Assembly (NCBI GenBank): GCA_030694935.1 | Contig: JAUYUA010000025.1 | Span: 1-52,329 of the forward strand | Reading direction: 5' to 3' | Source of the DNA: Lutibacter sp. | GTDB lineage: Bacteria; Bacteroidota; Bacteroidia; Flavobacteriales; Flavobacteriaceae | Length of the DNA stretch: 52,329 bases | Shown here: one piece after another, positions 17,625 to 27,464 of the stretch | Layout of the letters: every line of letters begins with the position of its first letter | Position numbering within the stretch: the stretch's first letter is position 1 | The notes under the pieces: generated by a model | Seen by the model: the letters and a program-made list of their open reading frames with translations, nothing else | The model's database searches: none | What the model was told of the DNA's origin: nothing | Translations under genes and position numbers: made by a program

Positions 17625-20309
17625 ATGAGAAAAATTATTAAAGCATTTAAAATTTTGGCCTTGCTGATATTTATACCGGCGGGCACTTTTGCCCAAACAA
17701 TAGTTTCAGGTAAAATAGTAAATGCTAAAGGAGAAGGGATTTCCTTCGCCACCGTTTTAGAAGAAGGGACTTCAAATGGAACTACCACTGATGACAATGG
17801 TAATTTTCAATTTAAGGTTTCAAAATTGCCTACAACTTTAACTGCTTCCTTTATTGGATTTGAAACAAAGAAGCAACAAGTAACTTCAGCAACTGGCATT
17901 CGCATTAACTTGCAGGAAGAAAGTGTTGGGCTAAACGAGGTTATGGTTACGGGAAACCGCGCAAAGCCCCGAACGGTATTGGATTCTCCGGTGCCTATTG
18001 ATAATATTGGCGTGCAGGAGTTAAAATCGAGCGGGCAAACAAGTATTGACCAAATGTTAACATACAAAGTTCCTTCATACAACGCCACCAGCCAGGCAAT
18101 ATCTGATGCCACAGCGCATTTTGACCCAGCCGATTTAAGAGGATTGGGTCCCAGCAGAACATTGGTGCTGGTAAATGGAAAAAGAAAAAATCAAAGTGCT
18201 TTAGTGTATATCAACGACACTCCCGGAAAAGGGGAAGTGGGAACCGATATGAAAAGTATTCCAACTGCGGCCATTGAAAGAATTGAAGTTTTAAGAGATG
18301 GCGCTTCTGCCCAATATGGTTCTGATGCTATTGCGGGGGTAATTAATATTGTTTTAAAAGAAAATGTTGAGTACACCAACATCAACGTTAATTCAGGAAT
18401 TACTACTGAAGGAGATGGTTTTAGTGTTGGCGCCGACATAAATTCTTCTTTAAATGTGGGGAAAAAGGGCTATGTAAATTTCACGCTGGCCTACTCACAA
18501 CAAGAACTTACCAATAGAGCTGGAGAACCGGGAGAAGACAGTTTATTTGGTGTTTCTGCAAATGATCCAACTTTTGGTCCTTGGCTGAAGAAAAACCCTG
18601 ATTTAGGAATGACTATTGGACAACCAGAGATGAGAAACGGACAAATTTTTTACAATGCCGCTTTTCCTTTTAAAAATAATTCAGGTGAATTTTATGTCTT
18701 TGGAGGCTTAAGTATTAGAAAAGGAACCAGTTTTGCTTTATATAGAGCTCCTTATTGGGTTCCGGATCCTTTTAATTTATTGCATGAATCTGGCACTGAA
18801 TATAACGGGTTTCAACCAACTTTTGAAACGGACATAAAAGACTTCAACAATAGTGCTGGCGTAAAATTTGATTTGTTAGGGTTTAACGCTGATTTAAGCG
18901 GAACTTTCGGTTCAAATTCTGTGGATTATACCGTTGGGAATACCCTTAATCGTGATTTAGGCGCCGCAAGTCCAACAAGTTTTGAAGTGGGTGGCTACTC
19001 TTTTAGCAATTTAATTGGAAACTTTGATTTAAGCCGAAACTTCGGTCAATTGAGTTTGGCTTTTGGGGCAGAAGCCAGAAAAGAAATTTTTAAAGCCACC
19101 GCGGGTGAACCAGACTCTTACTTTGGCGGCGGCGCACAATCTTTTCCGGGAATCCAACCATCAAATGCCGTTGATGAAAGCAGAACCAATTATGGCATAT
19201 ATGCAAATTTGGATTGGGATATTTCTGAGGCATTTTTAATTGGCGGCGCTGTACGTTATGAAGATTTTTCTGATTTTGGAGACAATTCTTCCTGGAAAAT
19301 TAACTCAAGGTATAAATTGGGCGAAAAAAGTGCGCTTAGAGCTTCTTATGGAACAGGCTTTAGAGCGCCATCATTGCATCAAATATTTTTGAGCAATATT
19401 CAAACATTGCTTTCAGGAGGAACCATATCAAATCAGGGAACTTTTAACAATGTAGATCCAGTGATTCGCGAAGGTTTAGGTGTGCCGCAACTGCATGCTG
19501 AGACATCAGAAAACATTTCAGCAGGAATTACCCTGCAACCATTTAAAAATTTGTCTTTCTCTTTAGATTTTTATAAAATAAATGTTGATGACCGAGTATT
19601 GTTTTCAGGAGAAGTTGGTTTTGATGGAGATGACAACACCACAAATCCTGTTGAACAGATTTTAAATGACTATGATGTAACCAGTATTAAATTTTTTATC
19701 AATGCTGTTAATACTGAAACTTATGGTGCTGATTTTGTGGCCAACTACTCAAATATTGTTTTGGGTGCAGGTACTTTAGCAATTAATTTAGCCGGAAACT
19801 TAAATGACACCAAAATTAATGGACAAATTAACACGCCTCAAGTGTTGGCTGAAAATGGCTATGATATTTTTAACAGAAAGGAACAAGCCAGAATTACTGA
19901 TTCAAGACCAAAAACTAAAATACTTTTAGGCTTTGATTATAAAATCAATGATTTTAGCGTGCAATTAAACAATACTTATTTTGGTGAGGTTACTTGGAGG
20001 CACACAAACAATGGCCTTAACGGGGCTCCACTAGGGCCAAACGGATCTTTGTTGCCGACAGATGATGCAGAATATGATCAAACATTTGCCGGTAAGGTGA
20101 TAACTGACCTTAACTTTAATTACACTTTTTCCGAAAAACTATCCTTGAATTTATCAGTTAACAATTTATTGAACGTGTACCCGGATGCAATAGATACCAA
20201 AGGTGATTTTGTTACTGACTTAGGCGGGCGTTTTAAATATCCTTGGGAAGTTAACCAATTTGGATTTAATGGCACAATTTTAAAAGCAGGGCTAAGTTAT
20301 AAATTCTAA
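17625..20309 (+). CDS. TonB-dependent outer-membrane receptor with carboxypeptidase-like N-domain
   Basis: 894 residues. Signal peptide (MRKIIKAFKILALLIFIPAGTFAQ); CarboxypepD-regulatory-like domain about 25-105 (ISGKIVNAKGEGISFATV-like start); plug about 115-245 with VPIDNIGVQELKSSGQTSIDQML, DPADLRGLGPSRTLVLVNGKR and IERIEVLRDGASAQYGSDAIAGVINIVLKE; then a 22-strand barrel ending in an aromatic residue (ILKAGLSYKF). It imports a ligand using TonB energy. No SusD partner, siderophore or vitamin genes are adjacent, so the ligand is unknown; the plug resembles the general TonB-receptor group rather than the SusC subgroup. Single-gene unit closed by the terminator at 20327. Confidence 0.93.
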   Translation: MRKIIKAFKILALLIFIPAGTFAQTIVSGKIVNAKGEGISFATVLEEGTSNGTTTDDNGNFQFKVSKLPTTLTASFIGFETKKQQVTSATGIRINLQEESVGLNEVMVTGNRAKPRTVLDSPVPIDNIGVQELKSSGQTSIDQMLTYKVPSYNATSQAISDATAHFDPADLRGLGPSRTLVLVNGKRKNQSALVYINDTPGKGEVGTDMKSIPTAAIERIEVLRDGASAQYGSDAIAGVINIVLKENVEYTNINVNSGITTEGDGFSVGADINSSLNVGKKGYVNFTLAYSQQELTNRAGEPGEDSLFGVSANDPTFGPWLKKNPDLGMTIGQPEMRNGQIFYNAAFPFKNNSGEFYVFGGLSIRKGTSFALYRAPYWVPDPFNLLHESGTEYNGFQPTFETDIKDFNNSAGVKFDLLGFNADLSGTFGSNSVDYTVGNTLNRDLGAASPTSFEVGGYSFSNLIGNFDLSRNFGQLSLAFGAEARKEIFKATAGEPDSYFGGGAQSFPGIQPSNAVDESRTNYGIYANLDWDISEAFLIGGAVRYEDFSDFGDNSSWKINSRYKLGEKSALRASYGTGFRAPSLHQIFLSNIQTLLSGGTISNQGTFNNVDPVIREGLGVPQLHAETSENISAGITLQPFKNLSFSLDFYKINVDDRVLFSGEVGFDGDDNTTNPVEQILNDYDVTSIKFFINAVNTETYGADFVANYSNIVLGAGTLAINLAGNLNDTKINGQINTPQVLAENGYDIFNRKEQARITDSRPKTKILLGFDYKINDFSVQLNNTYFGEVTWRHTNNGLNGAPLGPNGSLLPTDDAEYDQTFAGKVITDLNFNYTFSEKLSLNLSVNNLLNVYPDAIDTKGDFVTDLGGRFKYPWEVNQFGFNGTILKAGLSYKF

Positions 20310-20326
20310 ACTTAACTTGTAAACAT

Positions 20327-20356
20327 AAAAAAGGAGGCTATTGGCCTCCTTTTTTA
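20327..20356. terminator. Bidirectional rho-independent terminator
   Basis: AAAAAAGGAGGC (20327-20338) and GCCTCCTTTTTT (20344-20355) form a perfect 12-bp stem with a 5-base loop, giving a T-run on both strands. It serves the receptor gene and the convergent lpxH-like gene, whose TAA stop lies inside the T-run. Confidence 0.92.
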
Positions 20357-21106
20357 TGATTCAAACCTTCTTAAAATAAATTGGCCTCCGTCAAATTCAC
20401 CATAAGTGAAATGAACAATCCAATCGCCGGTATTGATGTATTTTGAATTTTGTGAAAGCGCTATTTCAAGCGGCAAATGACGGTGGCCAAACACAAAATA
20501 ATCGTAATGTTTCTCGGTTAATTTCATTTTGGCGTATTGCACCAGCCACTCATTTTCTTCCCCCAAAAACTTGACATCTTCGGCTCCTGAAATTAATTTG
20601 TTTTTTACCGACAAATAATGCGCCATTCGAATGCCGACATCAGGATGAAGCCATTTAAAGAACCATTTTGAAATTGGGTTGGTAAATACTTTTTTCATTC
20701 TTTTGTAACCTTTGTCTTCAGGTCCTAAACCATCTCCGTGGCCTATAAAAAATGATTTTCCGTTAAGCATGAATTCTTTTGGCTGGTGGTAAACGGGAAT
20801 GTTCAGTTCTTTTTCAAAATAATCGTGCATCCAAAGGTCATGGTTTCCAACAAAAAAATGGATTTCTATTCCCTGGTCGCTTAATTCGGCCAATTTTCCC
20901 AAAACGCGCACAAAACCTTTTGGAACGGCTTGTGAGTATTCAAACCAAAAATCGAATAAATCGCCTAAAAGAAAGAGTGCATCGGCATCTTTTTTGATGA
21001 AATCCAGCCAATTTACAAACTTTTGTTCCCGAATTTTACTTGCTTCAACAGTGGGCGCCCCAAAATGTTGGTCGGAAGCAAAATATATTTTTTTATTGGT
21101 TGTCAA
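20354..21106 (-). CDS. lpxH: UDP-2,3-diacylglucosamine diphosphatase (LpxH-like)
   Basis: 250 residues of the calcineurin-like metallophosphoesterase fold. Metal-binding motifs: D12-Q-H14 (FASDQHFG), LLGDLFDFWFEY, VGNHDLWMHDY, IGHGDGLGP and VFGHRHLPLE. This matches LpxH-type enzymes, which hydrolyse UDP-2,3-diacylglucosamine to lipid X in lipid A synthesis at the inner-membrane face. The start is a TTG at 21106: an in-frame TAA lies five codons upstream, and there is no ATG before the first metal motif. Last gene of the minus-strand run, ending in a strong terminator. Distinction from other LpxH-like hydrolases is not absolute. Confidence 0.9.
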   Translation of the reverse strand: MTTNKKIYFASDQHFGAPTVEASKIREQKFVNWLDFIKKDADALFLLGDLFDFWFEYSQAVPKGFVRVLGKLAELSDQGIEIHFFVGNHDLWMHDYFEKELNIPVYHQPKEFMLNGKSFFIGHGDGLGPEDKGYKRMKKVFTNPISKWFFKWLHPDVGIRMAHYLSVKNKLISGAEDVKFLGEENEWLVQYAKMKLTEKHYDYFVFGHRHLPLEIALSQNSKYINTGDWIVHFTYGEFDGGQFILRRFES

Positions 21107-21154
21107 AATTTTCGAGCGTTAAGTGCTAAAGGAATTTTAAATTTGTTGAAAGCG

Positions 21155-22780
21155 CTATTTCTTACTGTCCAGTTCAATCACCTTCAAAATCATATTGTCT
21201 TTTTTCTGTACAATCATAAAATAGCCTGTTTCATCGAATAAATTTCTGGCCATAATTGCCTTAAAATAGCGTTTTAAATCTTCTCTGGCTGTTGGCGGAA
21301 TTGGAAAATTTATATCCAGCTCGCTGATATATTGATTGAATATTTTGTCGCTTTTATCGAAGTTTTTAACAAAATCGTACAATTCCCATTTGTTCATTTC
21401 TTTTCGATTGTTATCGATATATTTAAAAATAAACGGATTCAACTCACTGTATAACATATTATTGAACGTACCTAGCGTGTCTATTGAAACAAAAACATCA
21501 GGGATTATTCCACCGCCGCCATAAACGATTTTTCCTTTTGGCGTTTTATATTTTAAAGAGTCAATAACTTTAATGCTGTCTCTTGAAAGCAGTTCCCCAT
21601 TGTGAATTCTTTCCAAATAATCATTGTTATACTTATTGTTATCGGTGTGGCTGTAAGGTTTTTGGATAGACCTTCCGGTTGGTGTATAATATCTTGCCGT
21701 TGTAAGCCTAACTGCCGATCCATCGCCCAATTCCATTTCCTGTTGCACCAGTCCTTTTCCAAAAGAGCGGCGGCCAACAATGGTTCCTTTATCATTATCC
21801 TGAAGCGCACCAGCAACAATTTCACTGGCAGATGCTGAATTTTGATCAATTAACACAAATATTTTACCGTTTTCAAAATCGCCTTTTTCAGTTGAAAATG
21901 ATTTATCTACCGCGCCATTTTTGCTTTTGGTGAATACGATTAATTTACCATCCTCTAAAAATTCATCCACAATCATATTGGCAATGTCCATATAACCTCC
22001 CGGATTTCCACGTAAATCAAGCGCCAAAGAAGTCATTCCTTTTCCTATTAGCTCATCCAATGCCTGTTTAAATTCCTGGTAAGTGGTTCTGGCAAAACGA
22101 TCGACTTTAATGTATCCCAAAGTATTGTTGATCATATAATGCGCTGATACACTTGTGATTGAAACATCACCACGCGTAATTGGGAAATTTAATATTTTAT
22201 TTGTTGAACGTCTGTAAACCTTTACATTGACTTTGGTATCCGGTTCACCTTTAAGCGCTTTCATCACCGCATCGCTCATTTTTCTGTTACCTTCAATCGT
22301 TCCGCGTTCAATTTCAGTAAAACCCGCTTTTTTCATAAGGCTTTTACCAAATAAGGTATCGCTATTTGCAATTATAATTCTGTCTCCGGCTTTAATTCCT
22401 GCTTTTTCGCTTGGCCCGCCTTTAATGACGCCACTCACTGCCACAGAATCGTCGTGCATAATAAAACTTACCCCAATGCCGGCAAATTTTCCCTGCATAC
22501 TTTCTGTAACGCGCTGCAATTCGTCTTTTGGAATATAAACAGAATGCGGGTCTAATTTTGCCAACATCGTAGTTATGGCATCATCAAGCAAACTATCCGT
22601 ATTAACTTTATCAACATAATCATACTGAATGAAGTTTATCAACCGTTTTATTTTAGCTTCATTGGAATTGGTGCTGAATAAAACCGATTTGTTTTTAAAG
22701 TTAAAAGTGCTGCCAATAAATATCCCTGCGGCTATGGCAATACCAATCATTAAGGGAAAATATATTTTTCTTTTTGTCAT
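21155..22780 (-). CDS. S41 family C-terminal processing protease (CtpA-like)
   Basis: 541 residues. A hydrophobic N-terminal anchor (IYFPLMIGIAIAAGIFIGSTF) places it in the periplasm. A PDZ domain (about 85-165: GKFAGIGVSFIMHDDSVAVSGVIKGGPSEKAGIKAGDRI) precedes the S41 protease core. The nucleophile Ser is in the cluster NSASASEIVAGAL (Ser317/319) and the general-base Lys is in GRRSFGKGLVQQ about 25 residues later. Tail-specific proteases cut envelope proteins at their C-termini and affect cell-wall enzymes. The ATG overlaps the dCMP deaminase stop by one base (TAATG), so the two are coupled. Confidence 0.94.
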   Translation of the reverse strand: MTKRKIYFPLMIGIAIAAGIFIGSTFNFKNKSVLFSTNSNEAKIKRLINFIQYDYVDKVNTDSLLDDAITTMLAKLDPHSVYIPKDELQRVTESMQGKFAGIGVSFIMHDDSVAVSGVIKGGPSEKAGIKAGDRIIIANSDTLFGKSLMKKAGFTEIERGTIEGNRKMSDAVMKALKGEPDTKVNVKVYRRSTNKILNFPITRGDVSITSVSAHYMINNTLGYIKVDRFARTTYQEFKQALDELIGKGMTSLALDLRGNPGGYMDIANMIVDEFLEDGKLIVFTKSKNGAVDKSFSTEKGDFENGKIFVLIDQNSASASEIVAGALQDNDKGTIVGRRSFGKGLVQQEMELGDGSAVRLTTARYYTPTGRSIQKPYSHTDNNKYNNDYLERIHNGELLSRDSIKVIDSLKYKTPKGKIVYGGGGIIPDVFVSIDTLGTFNNMLYSELNPFIFKYIDNNRKEMNKWELYDFVKNFDKSDKIFNQYISELDINFPIPPTAREDLKRYFKAIMARNLFDETGYFMIVQKKDNMILKVIELDSKK

Positions 22781-23202
22781 TATAAATTTTTAAGATGGGT
22801 GAGTTCAACGCCTGCTTTTTCTAAAAACTCCAAGCCCATTTCATCTTTATAGGCATTGGCGTAAACCACTCTTTTTATTCCTGATTGATGTATTAATTTA
22901 CTGCATTCTTTACAAGGTGACATTGTAATGTACAAGGTTGAATCTTTGCATGATTGTGTTGAAGCCGCCACTTTTAATATGGCATTTGCTTCGGCATGCA
23001 ACACATACCACTTTGTATCACCAGCTTTATCTTCACAAGGATTTTCAAAACCCGTTGGCGTACCGTTAAAACCGTCGGAAATAATCATTCGGTCTTTCAC
23101 AATTAATGCGCCCACTTGTTTTCTTTCGCAGTATGATAATTTTGACCACTCAAATGCCATTCGCATATAAGCTTGGTCGTATTTTAATTGTTTCTTGTTC
23201 AT
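22780..23202 (-). CDS. dCMP deaminase (cytidine/deoxycytidylate deaminase family)
   Basis: 140 residues. Zinc motif HAEANAIL (His and catalytic Glu) and PCKECSKLI (two Cys ligands), plus substrate-side GFNGTPTGFENPCED, the pattern of deoxycytidylate deaminases (ComEB-like). It converts dCMP to dUMP to feed thymidylate synthesis, in the cytoplasm. The length is typical. One-base overlap with the protease start. Confidence 0.94.
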   Translation of the reverse strand: MNKKQLKYDQAYMRMAFEWSKLSYCERKQVGALIVKDRMIISDGFNGTPTGFENPCEDKAGDTKWYVLHAEANAILKVAASTQSCKDSTLYITMSPCKECSKLIHQSGIKRVVYANAYKDEMGLEFLEKAGVELTHLKNL

Positions 23203-23258
23203 AAATTTTTAAGAGTTTTCAAAAGTACTAAGATTCTAATAAACTCTACGTTAATTTT

Positions 23259-23852
23259 TTACCAAAATATGGACGCTTTTAGGATTGGCAATACCAACCC
23301 GATCACTATGGATGAGATGATCAAAATCCAGTCGCGCTTCGGAAATCGGAAAACGGTTTGAAAAATAAGTCCGATTAACAGAATTGCAATTACCACGATT
23401 AATTGTGCAATTTCAATTCCAAGGGCAAATTCCAACAGCGGAATTAATTTTTGGGTTGAACTGCCTATCAATATTTTAAAATAACCGGAGAACCCGAGTC
23501 CGTGAATCAATCCAAAAAACAGCGCAAAAAATAAATTGGTGTTTGTTTTTGCCAGTTTTGTCGCATTTTTTGCAAAAAACACATTCACCAAAGCGGTAAT
23601 TATGATGGTAACGGGAATTAAAAATTCAATCCAGTTTTGACTTATTGTTACAATTTTATAGGCCGACAAAATTAGTGAAAGCGTGTGCCCAATGGTAAAT
23701 AATGTAATGAGCCACAGTATTTTTTGCCAATTTTTAAAATCATATATCACTACCAAAGCTATCAAAAAAAGCACGTGATCGTATGCATTCCAATCCAACA
23801 CATGAAAAAGCCCTTCTTTAAGAAAGAACATAAAATTATCCATCAAATACAT
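23259..23852 (-). CDS. HupE/UreJ-like membrane protein
   Basis: 197 residues with about six membrane helices. Motifs GLFHVLDWNAYDHVLFLIAL and FALFFGLIHGLGFSGYF are typical of the HupE/UreJ_2 group, with conserved His in HxxxxxDH and GLIHGLGF that suggest metal binding. Such proteins are proposed nickel or cobalt transporters, but in Bacteroidota they occur away from hydrogenase or urease genes, and their substrate is unknown. The start could be 23852 or 23843 (MDNFMFFLKEG). No urease or hydrogenase gene is in this window. Confidence 0.87.
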   Translation of the reverse strand: MYLMDNFMFFLKEGLFHVLDWNAYDHVLFLIALVVIYDFKNWQKILWLITLFTIGHTLSLILSAYKIVTISQNWIEFLIPVTIIITALVNVFFAKNATKLAKTNTNLFFALFFGLIHGLGFSGYFKILIGSSTQKLIPLLEFALGIEIAQLIVVIAILLIGLIFQTVFRFPKRDWILIISSIVIGLVLPILKASIFW

Positions 23853-23895
23853 TTATTATTTAAGCCCAAATATAGAAAAATTTGTTGCCCAATAG

Positions 23896-25401
23896 CTATA
23901 CTCTGAACCAATTATTTACCAATTCATTTTCTATAGGTTTGGCGGTTTTATGCGTAAACTCGTTTTTTATGGCGTCATATTCATAATCCTTTGCCCACTC
24001 AGTAACATTTTCAGCAACCTGCTTGATGCTTTCGCAAACATAAAGTATTTCTTTGTTTGTTATTGTTGGATGAATGGACATTCTGATCCATCCCGGTCTT
24101 TCAACCAAGCATCCTACACTAATTTTTTCTTCAATACTTTTTGAAGTTTGCTGATCAACATGCAATAAAAAATGGCCATAAGTCCCGGCGCAAGAGCAAC
24201 CTCCACGGGTTTGGATGCCAAATCGGTCGTTCAGCAATTTAACCACTAAATTAAAGTGCGCATTTTCAATAAAAAAAGAAAAAACGCCCAATCGGTCTTT
24301 GTGCTGTCCGGCCAATAATTGAAGATTCGGAATTTTGGCCAGTTTTTCAAACACCAAATCAATCATTTCGTGTTCGCGCGCCAAAATATTTTTAACACCC
24401 ATTTTCTCCTTCAACTGAATGGCCAAAGCAATTTTTATGGTTTGCAAAAAACCAGGCGTTCCGCCGTCTTCACGGGTTTCAATGTCATCAATATAATCGT
24501 GGTTTCCCCAAGGATTTGTGTAGTTAACCGTTCCGCCACCCGGATTGTCGGGAACCATATTTTTATACAATTTTTTGTTGAAAATCAGTACGCCCAATGA
24601 TCCAGGACCGCCTAAAAATTTGTGAGGCGAAAAGAAAATGGCGTCTAAATAGGCTTCTTCATCTATGGGATGCATATTTATTTCTACATACGGTGCCGAA
24701 CAGGCAAAATCCACAAAACACAATCCGCCATAATGGTGAATCATTTTTGCGATTTTATGATAATCGGTCACAATGCCCGTTACATTGGAACAAGCAGTTA
24801 CAGAAGCAATTTTTATGGGCCGGTCTTTATATTGAATTAAAAGTTTTTCAAAACTGTCAAAACACATCAAACCCGATTCCTGACAAGGAATAATTTCAAC
24901 ATCGGCGATGGTTTCCAGCCAAGAAGTTTGGTTGGAATGGTGTTCCATATGCGTTATAAAAACAATAGGTTTTAAATCCGCAGGAATTTCAGCGTATTTT
25001 TTTAAATTTTCTGACACTTTCAACCCTAAAATACGTTGAAACTTATTGATAACCCCGGTCATTCCAGTTCCGGAAGTGATTAATACATCTTCTGCAGTTG
25101 CGTTTACGTGATCTTTAATAATTGATCGGGCTTTGTGGTAAGCCATGGTCATTGCAGAACCCGTGACGGAAGTTTCGGTATGCGTATTGGCCACAAACGG
25201 ACCAAATTCATTGAGTAATTTCTCTTCTATGGGGCGGTACAATCTTCCGCTGGCAGTCCAATCGGTATAAATAATTTTCTTTTGCCCGTAAGGCGACTCA
25301 AAAGTTTGGTCAACGCCTACAATATGCTTTCTAAATTGTTGAAAATAGGTTTCTAGTTCAGAAGGTTGACTTTGTATTTCGATTGCTGATTTTGTTGACA
25401 T
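23896..25401 (-). CDS. Class V aminotransferase-fold PLP enzyme (cysteine desulfurase-like)
   Basis: 501 residues. The PLP Lys is in FFSPHKFLGGPGSLGVL. Other class V motifs are LITSGTGMTGVINK, THMEHHSNQTSW and RGGCSCAGTYGHFLL (Cys residues in the position of the NifS/SufS catalytic loop). The protein is longer than SufS (about 400). The N-terminal YTDWTASGRLYRPIEEKL matches a subgroup often annotated simply as 'aminotransferase class V'. It may be a cysteine desulfurase or lyase; no isc/suf genes are nearby. Cytoplasmic. It lies 20 bp from the dsbD-like gene. Confidence 0.88.
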   Translation of the reverse strand: MSTKSAIEIQSQPSELETYFQQFRKHIVGVDQTFESPYGQKKIIYTDWTASGRLYRPIEEKLLNEFGPFVANTHTETSVTGSAMTMAYHKARSIIKDHVNATAEDVLITSGTGMTGVINKFQRILGLKVSENLKKYAEIPADLKPIVFITHMEHHSNQTSWLETIADVEIIPCQESGLMCFDSFEKLLIQYKDRPIKIASVTACSNVTGIVTDYHKIAKMIHHYGGLCFVDFACSAPYVEINMHPIDEEAYLDAIFFSPHKFLGGPGSLGVLIFNKKLYKNMVPDNPGGGTVNYTNPWGNHDYIDDIETREDGGTPGFLQTIKIALAIQLKEKMGVKNILAREHEMIDLVFEKLAKIPNLQLLAGQHKDRLGVFSFFIENAHFNLVVKLLNDRFGIQTRGGCSCAGTYGHFLLHVDQQTSKSIEEKISVGCLVERPGWIRMSIHPTITNKEILYVCESIKQVAENVTEWAKDYEYDAIKNEFTHKTAKPIENELVNNWFRV

Positions 25402-25421
25402 CCCTGTTCAAAAATATTTGT

Positions 25422-27464
25422 TTATTTAAAATTTGCGATTCCTTTTTTTAACCAATCGTGATATTCCTCCACATTTGGCGTATAAGCAACGGGTTCATTT
25501 AAATTTTCTTCGTTATGATCCATCAAAACATAAAATGGCTGCGCGTTGGCGCCGTATCTTATAATTTGGAATTCGCTCCATTTTTGTCCGATATATTTTA
25601 ACTTTTTACCCGGATATAATTTCGATTCAATTTCTTCGCCATTGGCAAGCGGTCTTTTATCATCCACATACAACGAAATTAACACCACATCGTTTTTAAG
25701 AATTGGAAGAATCTCATCTTTTGGCCAAACATTTTGCTCCATTTTTCGGCAATTTACGCAAGCATAACCCGTAAAATCAATCATCACCGGCTTATTCACT
25801 TTTTTTGCATAGGCCAAGCCTTTTTCATAATCGTTAAAAGCCAAAATATTGTGAGGCGGCATTAAATGAGCGCCATCGGGTATTTCTACATTTTCTCCGG
25901 ATGGCATGCCACTATTCATTCTTGAAAATCCGACTCCGTAGGGAGATTCACTGTAATGTTGCGCGGGCGGAAAAGCACTGATTAAATTTAAAGGCGCGCC
26001 CCACAAGCCGGGAATCATATAGATGGCAAATGCTAAGGAAAGCATTCCCAAACTGAGTCTTCCCACAGAAATATGTGTCAAAGGAGAATCGTGCGGCAAT
26101 TGAATTTTTCCAAAAAGATAGAAAGCCAAAGCCAAAAATATGGTAATCCAAATGGCTAAGAAAACCTCTCTTTCCAGCCAATGAAGCTGCAATACCAAAT
26201 CGGCATTCGATAAAAATTTAAATGCCAAAGCCAATTCCAAAAATCCCAACACCACTTTTACGGTATTTAACCATCCACCCGATTTTGGCAATGAATTTAA
26301 CCAACCAGGAAAAGCGGCAAACAAAGCAAATGGAATTGCCAATGCCAAGGAGAATCCCAACATGCCCACAATTGGCCCAATCTGATTTCCTCCTGCTGCG
26401 GCTTCAACCAATAAAGTTCCAACAATGGGTCCGGTGCAGGAAAATGAAACAATGGCCAAAGCCAAAGCCATAAAAAATATGCCAATGATGCCACCTTTAT
26501 CAGCTTGCGCATCTACTGTTGTTCCCCAAGAACTTGGCAAAACGATTTCAAAAGCGCCCAAAAAGGACACCGCAAAAACAACCAGTAACAAGAAGAAAAT
26601 AACATTAAACCAAACATTTGTGGAGAGCGCATTTAAGGCGTCGGCGCCAAAAATAAAGCTTACCAATAATCCTAAAAGCACATAAATAATCACAATGGAA
26701 ACTCCGTAAATAATGGCATTCCTTACTCCTTCGGCCTTGCTTTTGCTTTGTTTTGTAAAAAAACTTACGGTCATAGGAATCATAGGAAACACACACGGCG
26801 TTAAAAGAGCCGCAAATCCCGAAAAGAATGCAATGATAAAAATGGTTAACAAACTTTTATTCGAAGTTTTATTGCTGTTTTTGGCAGCTTTTACTGCAAC
26901 ATCTGCTTTATTTTTATCAATAGGCGTTGGAGATATTGTGGCATGATCCTTAGTTTCTACGGATGTTATTGCGGGAACTTCTTTGTCATCTTTGGCATTC
27001 ACCAATGCCGCATTTGCAGGAATTAGAAATGCCAAATCTATTTCAGTAGGCGGCAAACAACTGGCATCGTCACACACCATAAATTCAACTGTTCCGGCAA
27101 TTTTAAATGATTTATCCGACAGGACTTTTATGCGCTGCTTAAACGTTGCTTTATTTTCAAAATACTTGATTTGCATCTCAAAAACTGGGTCGTGAACGGT
27201 AACACCTTTTTCTTCGGTAGTTTTTCCGATTAACTTAAAGTCCGGACTTGTTTTAAACGAAAAAGAGGTGGGAATTGGGCCATCGGCAGGAACGTTTTGC
27301 GAATATAAATGCCATTTTGCCTCAATGGTTGCTGTTACAATTAAATCGTATTCTGTTTCCGAAATTTTTTGTGTTGAAGTTGACCACTTTACAGGGTCGT
27401 GAATTTGGGCAAAACTTGAATTGACTAGCGCGAAAAACGCCAAAAGGAAAAATATTTTTTTCAT
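25422..27464 (-). CDS. dsbD: DsbD-family thiol:disulfide interchange protein
   Basis: 680 residues from the ATG at 27464 (MKKIFFLLAFFALVNSSFAQ, signal peptide); the frame continues to 27509 but is not needed. N-terminal periplasmic domain (about 25-145) resembling DsbD-alpha, with CDDASCLPP. The central CcdA-like membrane domain (about 215-475) keeps its two redox Cys (TPCVFPMIPM and SFSCTGPIVG). The C-terminal thioredoxin domain has CVNC in DFTGYACVNCRKMEQNVW. It carries electrons from cytoplasmic thioredoxin to periplasmic thiol proteins, possibly including TlpA-like proteins such as the one at 5707. Start of the minus-strand run down to lpxH. Confidence 0.94.
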   Translation of the reverse strand: MKKIFFLLAFFALVNSSFAQIHDPVKWSTSTQKISETEYDLIVTATIEAKWHLYSQNVPADGPIPTSFSFKTSPDFKLIGKTTEEKGVTVHDPVFEMQIKYFENKATFKQRIKVLSDKSFKIAGTVEFMVCDDASCLPPTEIDLAFLIPANAALVNAKDDKEVPAITSVETKDHATISPTPIDKNKADVAVKAAKNSNKTSNKSLLTIFIIAFFSGFAALLTPCVFPMIPMTVSFFTKQSKSKAEGVRNAIIYGVSIVIIYVLLGLLVSFIFGADALNALSTNVWFNVIFFLLLVVFAVSFLGAFEIVLPSSWGTTVDAQADKGGIIGIFFMALALAIVSFSCTGPIVGTLLVEAAAGGNQIGPIVGMLGFSLALAIPFALFAAFPGWLNSLPKSGGWLNTVKVVLGFLELALAFKFLSNADLVLQLHWLEREVFLAIWITIFLALAFYLFGKIQLPHDSPLTHISVGRLSLGMLSLAFAIYMIPGLWGAPLNLISAFPPAQHYSESPYGVGFSRMNSGMPSGENVEIPDGAHLMPPHNILAFNDYEKGLAYAKKVNKPVMIDFTGYACVNCRKMEQNVWPKDEILPILKNDVVLISLYVDDKRPLANGEEIESKLYPGKKLKYIGQKWSEFQIIRYGANAQPFYVLMDHNEENLNEPVAYTPNVEEYHDWLKKGIANFK

